This document shows positions 45,501-56,785 of a stretch of 59,990 bases of DNA, one piece after another. The position numbers and the translations under genes were made by a program. The notes under the pieces were generated by a model. It made no database searches. It had not been told where the DNA came from and saw nothing but the letters and a program-made list of their open reading frames with translations. This DNA is from Butyriboletus loyo (taxonomy: Eukaryota; Basidiomycota; Agaricomycetes; Boletales; Boletaceae), in contig JBBPSI010000156.1 of assembly GCA_038093515.1 (NCBI GenBank), positions 1 to 59,990 of the forward strand. The letters run 5' to 3'. Positions within the stretch are counted from its first letter, which is position 1, and every line of letters starts with the position of its first letter.

Positions 45501-45656
45501 GACCGCCGGCTTGAGCGGGACGAGGGACGAGCCAATGTCTTGAAAACCAAGGCCTTCACCGGACTTGACGGCAACTGGACGCTGCGACATGCGATGAGAG
45601 GGTTCTGAGAAGATGTCCTTGGTGGTGGTCTTCGTTTTGTTATAGAGCTGTTCCAT
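42532..45656 (-). CDS. RTC4-domain protein
   Basis: Four exons, about 980 residues. Exon 1 (45656-44254) is a long disordered Ser/Pro/Lys-rich region ending KKRKDSRMG. Exons 2-3 give LGYARDPSKICPYCDEELP, the CQRHR motif, and GWPKTIDFTKVPIRVRKMKK. An intron with donor GTACGTCG and acceptor GTTGGCAG then restores PGYYGEQGSVIIHQTLFDLF, followed by RILVPEAAVRLIAQDL. These are the landmarks of the Rtc4 C-terminal domain (restriction of telomere capping 4 in yeast), whose molecular role is not settled. A Glu/Arg/Lys-rich coiled-coil-like helix (EEEKVEEEMLKEERAAQ) and a further disordered tail follow. Alternative start: ATG at about 45590 (MSQRPVAV). Confidence 0.8.
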
Positions 45657-46078
45657 GGCTCAGGGGACGAGCGCGGCGGACGCGCTTTCGGTGCTTCGCA
45701 TTGGCGCGTGGCGTTGTTGTGGTGTATTTAATTTCGGGGTTGTTGCCACACAGAGCCAAATAAACCGGGCCGCGCCGCCGCGGCATTGGCCCTGCGTCAA
45801 AGATGAAGCGATCACGGGCGGCCTGGTTGGACGGAACCCGGATTATTTTTACGAGTCCCTTCAATATTGGCTACGACTTCCATTGCCGATCTTGGACACG
45901 AATTGGATTCGCAGATGTGATCGGAAGCTGGGATGATTGGGATGATATCGGCCGAGAATGCGGGGATGAAGGAGACAGCGAGGTGGAAGATTAAAAGCGT
46001 GATTCGAGCACACCGGCTCAAAATTGACCGCGCCCGCAGTGTCTCCCACCATAAATAAACGTTCCCGCCGTTTACCTG
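45657..46078. promoter_or_regulatory. Divergent intergenic region, RTC4-domain gene and MFS transporter C
   Basis: About 420 bases between the two start codons, with no gene. It should carry both promoters; no certain TATA box was assigned. Confidence 0.4.
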
Positions 46079-48402
46079 ATGCCCTCGTCGACGATGTCCC
46101 TCAGAACACCCTCCCAGCCGTCCACGATCCACGACCCAGACACGACCTTCCTGGTATGCTTTCTCCTCGCTCCTCGTCGTCGCTCACATCTCCCAGGTCG
46201 AGTTCGAGGACGGAGATCCACGTAATCCAATAAATTTCCCGACCGCTAAAAAATGGGGCATCACGATCACCGCCTGTGGCTTCACCGGCATCACCGGTCA
46301 GTCTCTCTCCGTCGTCGTCGCTGCTCACACCGATTGCCATTTCAAGCGGCCGCTATCTCGTCCTACACCATGGGCGTGTCGACAATGGTAGACGACCTCC
46401 GCTGTTCCACCTTTGCAGCCACCGTCGGTCTTAGCGTATACCCACTCGGGTTCGGTCTCGTCCCGCTCTTCACCTCTGCCTTATCAGAAGAGTTTGGACG
46501 CTTCCGCCTGTATATCGTAACAACCTTTCTCTTCATGCTCACACATGTGATGATTGCTCTGCAAGTCGCTCCCCACGCACAATCCCTGGTGGTTGCGCTA
46601 ACTAGCCCGATAGAGCTCCGAACATACAAACAGTGATCGTCGCTCGCTTCCTCAGCGGCTCGTTCGGATCGACAGGTGCAACCCTTGTAGGAGGCACCAT
46701 CGCCGATATATGGAAGCCCGATGAGTGATTATTCCTACGATTACCATTGTCGAACGTCGCTCATGATCTCAGCCGTGGTTTTCCCATGGCACTTTTTGCG
46801 ATTGCGGCGGTGGGTTCTGCCGGTCTTGGACCCTTGTTCGCAGGTTGGATAGAATCCAATAACCACCTAGGCTGGAGGTGGATTCAGTGGATTTCTGCCA
46901 TGTGAGTTGACTGGGTGACTCTAGGTCGACTCTCATGCGATCATTCTGTGTAGCGTCAGCGGCATCTATTTTGCCAGCGTTCTACTGTTCTTGACAGAGA
47001 CACGGACCGATATCATTCTCAATCGCCTCGCACGCAAGATGAGAAAAATGAAGCAAGACGACCGATACCGCGCAAGAGCCGAAATAGACAAGCCTAGCCT
47101 GTTCACGTTGATCAGGATATCGAGCACTCGTCCGATCAGTGCGTGTTACATCCTAAACACTCGAAATATTCTCTGATCCCTAGCCAAAGGCTTGCTCATG
47201 ACCGAACCGACTGTGTTGAGTTTTAGTGTAGGCGCACCTCTTCGTTCGCTCCTCTCGGCTGACCATGAGACTCAAAGCTTTGGATCGGTTTCACATGGGG
47301 TGTCTTGTTTTGTTTCATCGAGTGAGTGACTATATGCGCTCCATGTTCACTTTTGACGACGCACAGCTCAATTTCTGGAGAAATGGAATCCATCTATGGC
47401 TTCAGCATCGGCGAGAGAGGGTCCGCTTACATTTGCATCACGTTCGTACTGTCCCACCCTTTCCATGCCTGCTCGCTGACCCGCTCGTCCAGCGTCGGAA
47501 GTGTCCTCGGATGGATCGCAAATATGTACCAGGAGGTGCTGTACAAGTGTGTTTATATTGTCTTGCGTTCCGAACTTGGGAGCTGAGACGATGACAAGGA
47601 AATATGTCGCCAGGAAAGGCCCAGAAGCCCGACTCTGCCTCGCCCTCGTCGCCGCCGTCTTGCTCCCAACCGGTATGCTCATCTATGCATGGACTGCGAG
47701 ATCATACATTCACTGGATCATACCTCTCATCGGCCTGACGGTGAGTTTCTCGAATTGCCTTCCATAGCAAGGTGATTCGAGCGTCGTGTTGGCATTTACG
47801 TCGACAGGTCTTCATGGCCGGCGCATTCATCATTTACCAGGTCGTCTTCGTCTACCTTGCTGACTGGTGCGTCTCTCTATCGTTCCATCGTGGCGGATGG
47901 CGAATCCCGTTTTAGCTACGGACCGTACGCGTCATCTGCGTTGGCCGGTCAAAGCATGTGCCGTACGTACCCGCTCCACGGAACTTTGCGCCGCCATCTG
48001 ACGTGTTCGACTTCGCTTTGGGTTTGATTTTGGATGGGTTCTGAACGTGAACAGGGAACCTTCTCGGAGCGGCCTTCCCACTCTTTACGCAACAAATGTA
48101 CGACAGTCTTACGTACAAGTGGGCGAATACGCTCTTTGCACTTATTTCGGTGGCCATGATCCCAATTCCCTTTGTCAGTTCAGTTCCCTTTTTCTTCTTG
48201 TGGGATGATGCGCCACTAGCGCTCGTGCCCCCTTGTCGTTTCTACGCGTTTCGTTCCGCACTCACCTCGTGCATGTATGAATTGACAGATACTCTTCTTC
48301 TACGGCGCAGCGATCCGAAAACGGAGCAAAGTCTCACGCAAGATACTCGCGTCGACAGAGAAGAAGGGCGTGTTTGATGACGAGAAGGCGGACAAGGTAT
48401 GA
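46079..48402 (+). CDS. MFS transporter, DHA1-like, paralogue C
   Basis: More distant paralogue of copies A and B. The start at ATG 46079 gives MPSSTMSLRTPSQPSTIHDP, then an intron and VEFEDGDPRNPINFPTAKKW. Motifs are LSEEFGRFRLYIVT (motif A), TVIVARFLSGSFGSTGATLV, GGTIADIWKPD, GLGPLFAGWIESNNHLGWRW, FLTETRTDIILNRL, CYGPYASSALAGQSMC and LGAAFPLFTQQMY. At least eleven short introns all restore frame by eye. The intron ending CTAACTAG (46567-46610) is only 44 bases and skips an apparent TGA. The stop is the TGA at 48400-48402. It has a shorter N-terminal tail than A and B. The substrate is unknown. Confidence 0.75.
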
Positions 48403-49772
48403 GAGATAGACCCACGGTCCGCCCCTTGTCCATCATCACTTTCCATATCCCCCATCCTGCTGCGCTCTGCATACTGTCGTTTTTCCTACTTGCAGAATGT
48501 TTGCACCCAGACTTGTCCTCAAGTACTATCATTTCTTGTGCGCCCGACTCGGACCCCCGCCAAGTCCTATCTTCATTATCATCACGGTTGTCATCCAGGT
48601 CCATCCATTTCCCGCCAAACCCTTGCCATCACACCGCACGTACATATGTATGTCGATCACGGGCGTGGGCTTTCACCATCACGCTCCATGGATACAAGTG
48701 AACCGCGTAAATAAATTTATTACGGACCATATCATCGATCTATGGTAAGAATTACTTATACACCAACTTTCTTTTGTTGTCAGCTTTTTTTTTCTCTCTT
48801 TCCGCATGTACCAAATGATAATGGTATACGTACGTCTGTGGTCGATCCTTTGCGTTCTTGGACTCGAAGTGGGTTATAGCTATGGTGGTTTTGCAGACGC
48901 ACACAAGACTATTGGACCTGCGGTCGTTGGTGTTTTTTAAGTCACAGTCTTGTTGGCTCGAGGATGTGCACGTCAAGGACATGGGTACAAACGTCTTTCG
49001 GGCGTTGCCGCACAAACAGTAGCGTAACGAAGAACAGAGCACATTGATGCCATCTCGACGGCAGTGCTACCAATGTGTCAGATAGCATACGAAGAAGAGA
49101 ATCTCTTGCCTGCTGGCATAGACTAGGCTGTCTGTGTGATCTACCATGCTAACTCAACTTATTCCAAGTCAGAGTTTATCCCAGTGGAGTGTTTTATTTT
49201 TTTAGACAAGCATTGGTACCATTATGCAGTGGCTCCCTAGACTGGTCCTACACAATACACTATAGCAGTTATCTCTGATAACCAGTCCAAGGGAAAATGT
49301 TTTTACACACATCCTGTGTGACAGGGGGTATGGAACTCAATGAGGGAGGTTCCTTGAACCTGAACCACCACCATGGCAGGTTTTTCCCACATCTTAGGAA
49401 GGCTGGCAAGGAAAACAAAAGGCAAAACACTTGGCCCCCATGCATACATGCATATACCAAAACATGACAATGAGCCATCCATACACAGTACCCTTCCCCC
49501 AAAATAAAATAAAATAAAATCAGAACCAAGAACTGGAAGCTTGCAAGAGTGCCCTTTTCTTGGGCTACCCCAGCCCCAACTGCATAACCTAAGTTTTCTC
49601 TTTCCCTACCTCCCACATGACTAAATCCTGTTTTGGAATTGGTAAAGTCTGAGTAGGCATGCCAAGGGCAATAAAGGATGCAAGGGTAAACCTATTAGTG
49701 GAAAGACTCACTAATAATACGAGAGAGTATATCACAAACAGGGGTAATTGAAGGGTATAAGGAGCAAGGCTC
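48403..49772. other. Gene-poor, A/T-richer region with (AAAAT)n
   Basis: No supported gene. A pentanucleotide run AAAAT x4 lies at about 49501-49520. A minus-strand frame of 115 codons (49269-49616) is not convincing. This may be old transposon sequence, since it flanks the nested LTRs, but no family is recognised. Confidence 0.4.
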
Positions 49773-50722
49773 TGTTACAACTGAAGGAGTAATCCTATCA
49801 GAACGTTCCACAAGCAGTTCACTACAAGTTGCAGTGCTACACAAAGCACTGGCAAAGGTTTATAGAGTTTAGCAAGACCTTAGTCCCTCAACTGTTTCCA
49901 GCAATTGTTATAATTGTATCTCTTATAACCATCTTTTGCATTCGGACTTCGTCATATTTCTCTTTCAAAGGTCACGTGACTTAGCGCACGTGATTGTGGG
50001 ATTATACATGTGACCACAGGCTGACTAAGCATATGACGTCATGGTCCAGACTGGCCCAGACTCTATGATGTCACGCCTCATGTATTTAATCTCCGTTTGC
50101 TTCTCTTCTTTTTTGATCACTGTTGACTTCTATTTCCCATCATCGTCGACTCATGACCCCTTCGTATATACTTGTATAGTAACTAGTCTCATGCACTGCT
50201 TGGTCTGTGTGCATTCCCTTGTAATATAAAAGGGCTTGTGGTTGTGGCTAGGATTCCCTAGCTTTAACCACTTGTCTTATTCGCTGGCAACAGTTGAGAG
50301 ATTAAGGCTTGAGCTATCCTCATTACACCTTGCCAGTACTTGTGTAGCACTGCGACAGTTGCGGAACCCCGTGTGACTTGATAACATTGTTGTCTCGTAA
50401 CAGCAATCAAGACAAGTGGTTAAAGCTAAGGGATCTTAGCTCAAATCACAAGCCTTTATATATTGTACAAGATGGTGCACAGACCAAGCTGCACATGTGA
50501 TAAACTACTATACATGGTTAGACTAGGAAGCCAACAGTGATCAAAAAGAAGAGAAGCAAATGGAGATTAAATACATGAGGTATAATGTCTAGACTGATGA
50601 TGTCATGGGCCATCTAGATTCTGATCACATGTACAATCCCACGATCATGTGTACTGAGTCATGTGACCTTTGGAAGTGAAAGAAGAAGTCCAAAAGCATG
50701 GAAATAATATAATATTATAACA
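49773..50722 (-). repeat. Solo LTR, family 2, split by a second LTR
   Basis: It starts TGTTACAACTG and ends ATTATAACA, flanked by the 5-base duplication GGCTC (49768-49772 and 50723-50727). Removing the insert at 49906-50402 and one copy of its GCAAT duplication leaves about 448 bases of family 2 in minus orientation, with its TATA box near 50455. Confidence 0.85.
49906..50402 (+). repeat. Solo LTR, family 2, inserted in an older family 2 LTR
   Basis: 497 bases from TGTTATAATTG to CTCGTAACA, with the target duplication GCAAT on both sides (49901-49905 and 50403-50407). On the plus strand GGTCTGTGTGCA (50202-50213) precedes TATAAAAG (50225-50232). Confidence 0.9.
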
Positions 50723-51833
50723 GGCTCAACTTAGAGATATCACAGTAGTGGTGAAAGAACTGAAAGATCTAAAGAAAAGTGACAAGCCATAAGGGCTGTC
50801 TTATATACAGTACAGGAGTGTTTGTACTTGTGTACTGTATAGTACCTATATACAGTGGCTCAAAAAACTGTCCACATGTTTGCATGTTTTACATTAAATA
50901 TCACTCAATGCAATAACCCCTGATCCTAACCCTAGGCAGTGGGTGTATGAAATATGGTACCCACTCTTGGCCTTCTATTGGTCCAGGAATCAGGTAATAA
51001 GGATAAGGCTTGATGGAATGTCAACTATTTTAAAATGACAGGTCATGCAGACAGTTTTTTGACTTTAAGTTTTGATCACATTTATTAGATCCTAGATGCT
51101 GTAATATCATTACATACATCCATCAAGGGTCCTATTATGTCACCTTTATGTAACTGAGTGTCAGCCAACATATATAAACCCCATCCTCCTATGTTTATTT
51201 TCTCACCATTACCATGAAATCCATTTCCACCTCTCTAAGATAAAATATTATCTCTCTCTCCTCTCTTGGCCTTTCAACTAGGAAGATTGCCTTCCAGACT
51301 GGCCTAGGGAAGTCTACTGTGGCTAGGGTACTACAAGAGATCCAATCTGACAAGGAGAAGCTTTATGCTGGCCATCCTTCTAAGGTCCAGGCTACAAATT
51401 TCATCAATTCCATCATTGAACCTCCCATCCCCTCACCTACAGTGAGAAAAACCTCAAGGAGGGTGCATTTAGAGGCTGTGATGAAGAAGAAGAAAAGTCT
51501 TCTTCCAATTGGCCCTAGAAAAAGATGATTTGCCTTTGCTCTCAAGTATCAATAAGGACTGGAAGAGGATTATTTGGTTGGATGAGACCAAAATAAATAG
51601 AATTGGGTCAGATGGACAGAAGTGTATGTGTGGAAAAAGAAGAGAGAGCCTAACTTCCAGAGATAAAAAAGATATAGTCAAGTTTGGAGCATGTTTTCTA
51701 ATGATATAGGGTTCAATGGAGTGGGGGCTTTAAGTGAGGTTGAGGGGAGGATGGATGGTGAACAGTATGTGTAAATTCTAGTGGAAGAATTGCTATAACA
51801 CATGGAGAAATCTGGAATTTCTCAACATGATAC

Positions 51834-52250
51834 TGTTACGCTGGGCGCTAACAATTGAACAGCAAGGAGGCACTCTGGAGTGGCCTCGAGACTCGGGAGA
51901 CAATTCTGGGTGAGTCTCAGACTATGTCTTAGTGCGCACACTAAGAGTCTGGAGTGAAACTAATTGCTAGCAGGTTACTGCGTAGAACTAGATAGTACAT
52001 GGTGTAAAGCCGGCTTTATACTACTGGGGTCTGCGCACAGACCAAGTTCCTAATCGAGTCCGAGAAGGAAACTACAAATGGGAAGGAATATTCCAGAGAG
52101 TTCTGGAGTACGAAGGAAAGTGCGTCCGTGCGCGAGAAATGATGACTAAGCTAAAGCGGTTCGTACCGCTCAAAGGGCACTAGCAAAAGGCTAGGCGAAT
52201 GAAGTAGTCCAAGTGGTAATGGATGGAAAAAGTATACCACTACCGTAACA
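51834..52250 (-). repeat. Solo LTR, family 1, in the Tc1 transposase
   Basis: 417 bases, TGTTACGC...CCGTAACA, with the target duplication GATAC (51829-51833 and 52251-52255). The TATA box and the GGTCTG hairpin (52028-52043) are on the minus strand. Confidence 0.9.
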
Positions 52251-52314
52251 GATACCATTTTTCAGCAGAATAATGATCCCAAACATACCTCCAAAAGAGC
52301 CCAGAATTGGTTTG

Positions 52315-52739
52315 TGTTACACTGGGCACTAACAATGAGAACTCTGAGGCGGCACTCTGGAGTAGCCACAGGACTCTTGAGATGATTCTTGGATGGATCT
52401 CAGACTATGTCTTAGTGCGCACACTAAGAGTCTGGAAGAGAACTAATTGCTAGCAGAAGACTGCGTAGAACTAGATAAGTTACATTGGTGTAAAGACTGG
52501 GTTTATATACTACTGGGGTCTGCGCACAGACCATGTCCCTAATTGGGTCGCGAGAGTCAAAAGACAAATGAGGATGGAATACTCTAGAAGCTTCTTGAGT
52601 ATGAAAGAAATGGTGTCCATGTGCAAGAAATGATGATTAATCTGAATAGTCGTACTGTTCAAAGGGAACTAGCAAAAGGCTAGGTGAATGTAGTAGTCCA
52701 AGTGGTAATGGAGAGAAAAAGTATACCACTACTATAACA
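52315..52739 (-). repeat. Solo LTR, family 1, second insertion in the Tc1 transposase
   Basis: 425 bases, TGTTACAC...CTATAACA, with the target duplication GTTTG (52310-52314 and 52740-52744). It is more diverged than the 51834 and 57488 copies, so probably older. Confidence 0.9.
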
Positions 52740-53255
52740 GTTTGAGGAGCAAGGAATCAAGCTTCTGGATTGGCCTGCACAATCTCCAGACCTCAACCCC
52801 ATTGAACACACTTGGAATCACCTCAAAAGATGTCTCTTGGCTTATAGTAGTGCTCCTACAGAAATTCATCAGTTATCAAGGCCAAGGGAGCTCATACCAA
52901 ATACTAGATAGTTGGATTTTTGTAAAGTCAAAAAACTGTCCACATGACCTGTCATGTTAAAATAGCTGACATTCCATCAAGCCTTATCCTTATTACCTGA
53001 TTCCTGGGCCAATAGCAGGCCAAGGGCGGGTACCTTATTTCATACACCCACTGCCTAGGGTTAGGATCAGGAGCTATTGCATGGAGTGATATTTAATGTA
53101 AAACATGCAAACATGTGGACAGTTTTTTGAGCCACTGTAACAGCCAGTGCCAGCACAAAGTTGTAACTCATGGGTAATTATGGGAATGATAATGTTTGGT
53201 GTAAATTGATGAATGTTAGTGTTGTGGATGATGTTGGACATTAGAGGTTCAAAAG

Positions 53256-53762
53256 TGTTATAATCGTAACATTTATTCGTACACTTTCACTTTGGACTTA
53301 GTCGTTTTCACTTTCAAAGGTCACATGACATAGCGCACGTGATCGTGGGAACTTACATGTGATCTCTCGCTGACTAAGCATATGATGTCATGACCTAGAC
53401 CAGGCCTAGACTCTATGACGTCACGACACATGTATTTAATCTCCGTTTACTTCTCTTCTTTATGATCCCCGCGCCTCGTGTGGTTAATCACTGTTGCGCT
53501 TCCCTTCTTTAGTCTATCCATGTATAGTAGATCATCCCACGCACAGCATGGTCTGTGCGCACTTCTGTACAATATATAAAGGCTCGTGATTAGACTAGGA
53601 TTCCCTAGTTTTAACCACTTGTCTATTCGCTGGCAACAGTTGAGGATTAAGTTGAGACTCCAGTTTACATCTGCCAGGTACTTGTGTATACCTGCGACTG
53701 TTGTGGACTGCTTGTGGCGTCGTATTCGTACTGGCATTCGACCGTGCGTTGCTATCGTTACA
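53256..53762 (+). repeat. Solo LTR, family 2, in the copia gag
   Basis: 507 bases, TGTTATAATCG...ATCGTTACA. The flanks are AAAAG and AAAGA, so a 4-base AAAG match, or a 5-base duplication with one base lost at the end. GGTCTGTGCGCA precedes ATATATAAAGG on the plus strand, at about 53550-53582. Confidence 0.8.
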
Positions 53763-54268
53763 AAAGATTTTGGCAACTTGGTGAGCAGGATCATGGATTG
53801 GAAATTATTGGAAAGACTTAATCCCACTGCTTCCAGTTTGTGGAAAGCGTCCATTAAGGACATGAGACCAGCAACAGTATTAGCTGCATGAACATGAATG
53901 TTCATGACTTGGCAGAACAGGAAAAATTGTCCTGTAATTCCTGTGGTTGCATAGGTTTTGTGCAGGAAGTCCCAAAGTGTTTTGGCAACAGTGATATTGA
54001 CAGTATTGGCAATAATGAGACCATTAGCATTGTATTGAGATGGTGTGTAGTTGTAGTTGACTGCATATTGAAGTTCTGAAGAGATATAGATGGTAAGCAT
54101 GTCAACAGAACACTTGTCCAGTAATATCCATTTTTGCTGGTCAGCAGCTGTCTGTTGATAATACTCAGAGGTTCCATCTACTATTGACCAGACACTGATT
54201 ACGGTAAGAGCATGTCTCATTTGCTGAAACCATGCTGTTTAGTTGTCAGCTCCAGTCAGGACAGGAAG

Positions 54269-55084
54269 TGTTATGCTGGAGTGTGAAACAACTAGCAGCG
54301 AGCACTTGAATAGGGGCTCGAGCCTAATCAGGAAGGTGGCCGACTTGCGTAGACGATGCTATCGGGCTTCTGCAGAGCAAGTGTCAGCGAGATGTCGTAT
54401 GGTGGCGACCAGACGAGATCGAGCTGAGGCTTATTGGCTCTATTGGCAGATGGGGTATAAGCTAGATTGCTAGGCACTTGGTAGATGCGTAGAATTAGCT
54501 AGGGAACTCGTACTAGTCTAAGTACGAGTATATATACTAATAGATATCGTGCACAGACCGAGCTGTGCGTGGCAGCGAGGGTGAAGGGTTATGAGTCGCA
54601 TTGAGTCATAATGGCGAATGATGGAGTGGCAAAGTGCCGGTAATGAGGGAGCGAAGCTCTGAGTAAGGTGGCGACATCGTCAGCGAATGAGAAGAGCAGA
54701 ATGCGAAGTGACGATGTCCATGAGGTGCGGCCCACAGGGCAAAGGGGACGCGAACGGTGGAGCCCTTGGATACGGGTCTCGACGCGAAGGTATGACACGT
54801 CGTAATCTAGTCACGTGCTAGTCATGTGATGAACCAAATGTCATTGGATAAAGAATAAGAGGACGTGACAGCTCAGCTGTGGGTCTGGCCTGACGGGGCA
54901 ACAAGACAGGGGCTATCTCAGTGTAGTGACACTGAGACTTGTGGAACGACTGGGGAAGTGGATAACGTCCACTAGGCGACTAGGGAGCGGGCGATGGGTG
55001 GCATCGCGAGATGGCGGGGGCGGCGGGGACGTGTGAGCGTGGGAAAACGAGTGGCGGGGTACGCTTAGGGGTAAAACTGTAACA
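54269..55084 (-). repeat. Solo LTR, family 3
   Basis: 816 bases, TGTTATGCTGG...AACTGTAACA, with the target duplication GGAAG (54264-54268 and 55085-55089). It is inserted near the start of the copia gag. On the minus strand GGTCTGTGCAC precedes a TATATATA box (about 54525-54565). It is longer than families 1 and 2 and not similar to them except for the ends and this box. Confidence 0.85.
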
Positions 55085-55155
55085 GGAAGTCTCTGCTGGA
55101 TCTGAGTGTTGATCTTGAATTCTGATATGGTGGGGAGTGACATGATGATAGTTTT

Positions 55156-55650
55156 TTATAACAAAAATCCAAAGATGAACTGATCAAAAGAAGAGAAAAC
55201 TTTGTCAGTGTTTAGATTAGAAGGATGATTAGAAGAAGGAGAAGGTAGATCAGATGGAAGACCTATCAGATTAACCACAGGCATGTAAAATGAAGATGGT
55301 TCTGAAGGTTCCGGTAAATCCAGTTGTGGTGTTTCTTGCACCAAGTATCCATATTCATCATACTGAAAATTTCCTTCTGAATTGTTAGACTCTCCTCCAT
55401 AGCCCAAATCTAAGGTATTACTTCCTTCAATCACATGTTCCCTTGTCTCTTCTCTGTTCAACATGTTCTTAGGAATTCTATAAGGAAGAGCAGATAGAGG
55501 TGGTGCCAAAGCAGCACATATCACTTCAAATTCCTCATAATGTAAATTAGGAAACCAGTGTGGATTATAGAATTTACCACTTGAAAACTTTACATTGAAG
55601 TCAGAGTGAGAAAGGAGAAACTTGTCTGTATGGTATGAGGGTAAAAGCAT
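55156..55650 (-). CDS. Unrecognised reading frame, 164 residues
   Basis: An open frame ends 13 bases before the start of the copia gag. The first half reads like a folded protein (FYNPHWFPNLHYEEFEVICA, then PPLSALPYRIPKNMLNREE). The second half is acidic and Ser/Pro-rich. No known domain. The frame or splice link to the Cys-rich piece upstream (55695-55879) is unclear. It could be an accessory reading frame of a transposon or captured host sequence. Confidence 0.35.
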   Translation of the reverse strand: MLLPSYHTDKFLLSHSDFNVKFSSGKFYNPHWFPNLHYEEFEVICAALAPPLSALPYRIPKNMLNREETREHVIEGSNTLDLGYGGESNNSEGNFQYDEYGYLVQETPQLDLPEPSEPSSFYMPVVNLIGLPSDLPSPSSNHPSNLNTDKVFSSFDQFIFGFLL

Positions 55651-55694
55651 AATCCTCTGGTATAGTATACATGTGAAGGAAGATAAGTAAATTT

Positions 55695-55905
55695 CTAGAA
55701 AAAAGCAGACTGTGCCTTAGCCTGATGTCTCTGACATACAGTGAACCTGATTGGACCAATTACCTCAAGGTTCTGTGTTGCACAAAGTTGGCTAGGTTGA
55801 CATTCATTACAAGGAGGTGAAATTCTTCCCAAAATTTGATGTTGAGAAGGACTTCTGCTTCTTCCTTGTCGGTCAGCTCTGTTGCGACAACAAGAGTTAT
55901 CACAC
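55695..55905 (-). pseudogene. Unrecognised cysteine-rich reading frame
   Basis: It reads PPCNECQPSQLCATQNLEV and IGPIRFTVCQRHQAK, a possible zinc-binding C-x2-C...C...C-x2-H pattern. The frame begins inside the LTR at 55880-56350, so it was truncated by, or runs out of, that element. No family recognised. Confidence 0.3.
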
Positions 55906-56350
55906 ACGAAGTTCCGCGACTATTGCAGTTATACACAGTAACTGGCGAGGTAATGAGGAATAGCTCTTAGCCTTAATCTCTCAACTGTTGCCAGCGAATA
56001 AGACAAGTGGTTAAAGCTAGGGAATCCTAGCTGCAACCACAAGCCCTTTTATATTACAAGGGAATGTGCACAGACCAAGCAGTGCGTGAGACTAGTTACT
56101 ATACAAGTATATACGAAGGGGGTCACAGGTCGATGCTGATCAAAAAAGAAGAGAAGCAAACGGAGATTAAATACATGAGGCATGATGTCATAGAGTCTGG
56201 GCCAGTCTGGACCGTGACGTCATATGCTTAGTCAGCCTGTGGTTACATGTATAACCCCATGATCATGTGCGCCAAGTCATGTGACCTTTGAAAGAGAAAT
56301 ATGATGAAGTCCGAATGCAAAAGATAGTTATAAGAGATACAATTATAACA
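55880..56350 (-). repeat. LTR, family 2: 3' LTR of the right-edge gypsy element
   Basis: 471 bases, TGTTGCGACAAC...AATTATAACA. On the minus strand it directly follows the gag-pol end and a polypurine tract. Its flanks differ (AGCTC and CCTCC), as expected for one end of a full element. The TATA box and GGTCTGTGCACA lie on the minus strand. Confidence 0.85.
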
Positions 56351-56362
56351 CCTCCCCCCCCC
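56351..56362 (-). other. Polypurine tract of the right-edge gypsy element
   Basis: The minus strand reads AGGGGGGGGAGG immediately before the 3' LTR, the usual start point for plus-strand DNA synthesis. The pol stop codon (TAG, 56362-56364) touches it. Confidence 0.75.
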
Positions 56363-56785
56363 TAGGACTCATATTCCAAGCGAGTTCCTTGATAGGGAGT
56401 TCCGTGCTCAGGACCGTACTCCTTAAACAGTGAAGAAAATTCAAAAAGTGATAGGCCATGAAGGGGGCGAGGGGCGGAAGGGTGGGCATGGTGATAATCC
56501 GCGATTACATCCTGCGAATTTCCCAGATTGGATACTGGTTCCCACGTGCGATCCATTTCGTCATAGCCCCACCAGTGCACTAAATACTCCAACTTCCTGC
56601 GCTTCATCCGAGAGGTGACAATGTAATCAACCTCGAATTCCGAGTATCCTTCGTCCGTGACATTGACTGGGTCTGGATGTAGGACAGGCTGTCCTGGGAG
56701 GGTTTCTCGGTAGGGTTTAACCTGAGAAACATTGACTACAGGATGAATCCGCATGCTGCTTGGCAGCTGGAGTTCGACAGCGTTC

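Larger units (their letters stand above)
51270..52915 (+). pseudogene. Tc1/mariner transposase, disrupted
   Basis: Pieces in order are KIAFQTGLGKSTVARVLQEI (helix-turn-helix part, about 51280-51340), KDWKRIIWLDETKINRIGSD (first catalytic Asp, about 51556-51612), FQQNNDPKHTS (second Asp, just after the first LTR, about 52260-52292) and DWPAQSPDLNPIEHTWNHLK (third catalytic acidic residue, about 52770-52830). The order and spacing fit the DD34E class. Frame changes occur near 51420 and 51510, stops near 51708 and 51798, and two LTRs lie in the second half, so no active enzyme can be made. Confidence 0.85.
50853..53137 (+). mobile_element. Tc1/mariner DNA transposon, cut by two solo LTRs
   Basis: Long inverted repeats of about 214 bases (50853-51066 and 52924-53137) start and end with CAGTGGCTCAAAAAACTGTC and its complement, and are bordered by TA on both sides. 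Transposase remains lie between them on the plus strand. Two family 1 solo LTRs (51834-52250 and 52315-52739) break the coding part. Without them the element is about 1.43 kb, a normal size for Tc1 with long inverted repeats. Confidence 0.9.
53150..55143 (-). pseudogene. Ty1/copia-type gag (UBN2-like), cut by two solo LTRs
   Basis: It starts at ATG 55143 (MSLPTISEFKINTQIQQRLP), is broken by the LTR at 54269-55084, and continues at 54268 with a stop (ADN then TAA before TAWFQQMRHAL). It then reads TVAKTLWDFLHKTYATTGIT, MDAFHKLEAVGLSLSNNFQS and MILLTKLPKSF, matching the copia gag pattern of fungi (aligning with segments such as ...LWDxLxxxY... and ...LLxKLPxSF). A second LTR (53256-53762) follows KSF, after which EPLMSNIIHNTNIHQFTPN continues to about 53150. 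No zinc knuckle, integrase or reverse transcriptase of this element was found. Confidence 0.65.

Noticed and set aside
46363..46640. Apparent stop in MFS transporter C after LVVALTSPIELRTYKQ, suggesting a pseudogene
   Set aside because: A 44-base GT...CTAACTAG intron removes it and restores PNIQTVIVARF in line with the paralogues.
49269..49616. 115-codon minus-strand frame near the (AAAAT)n run
   Set aside because: Biased composition, no domain, and it lies in a gene-poor, repeat-flanked stretch.
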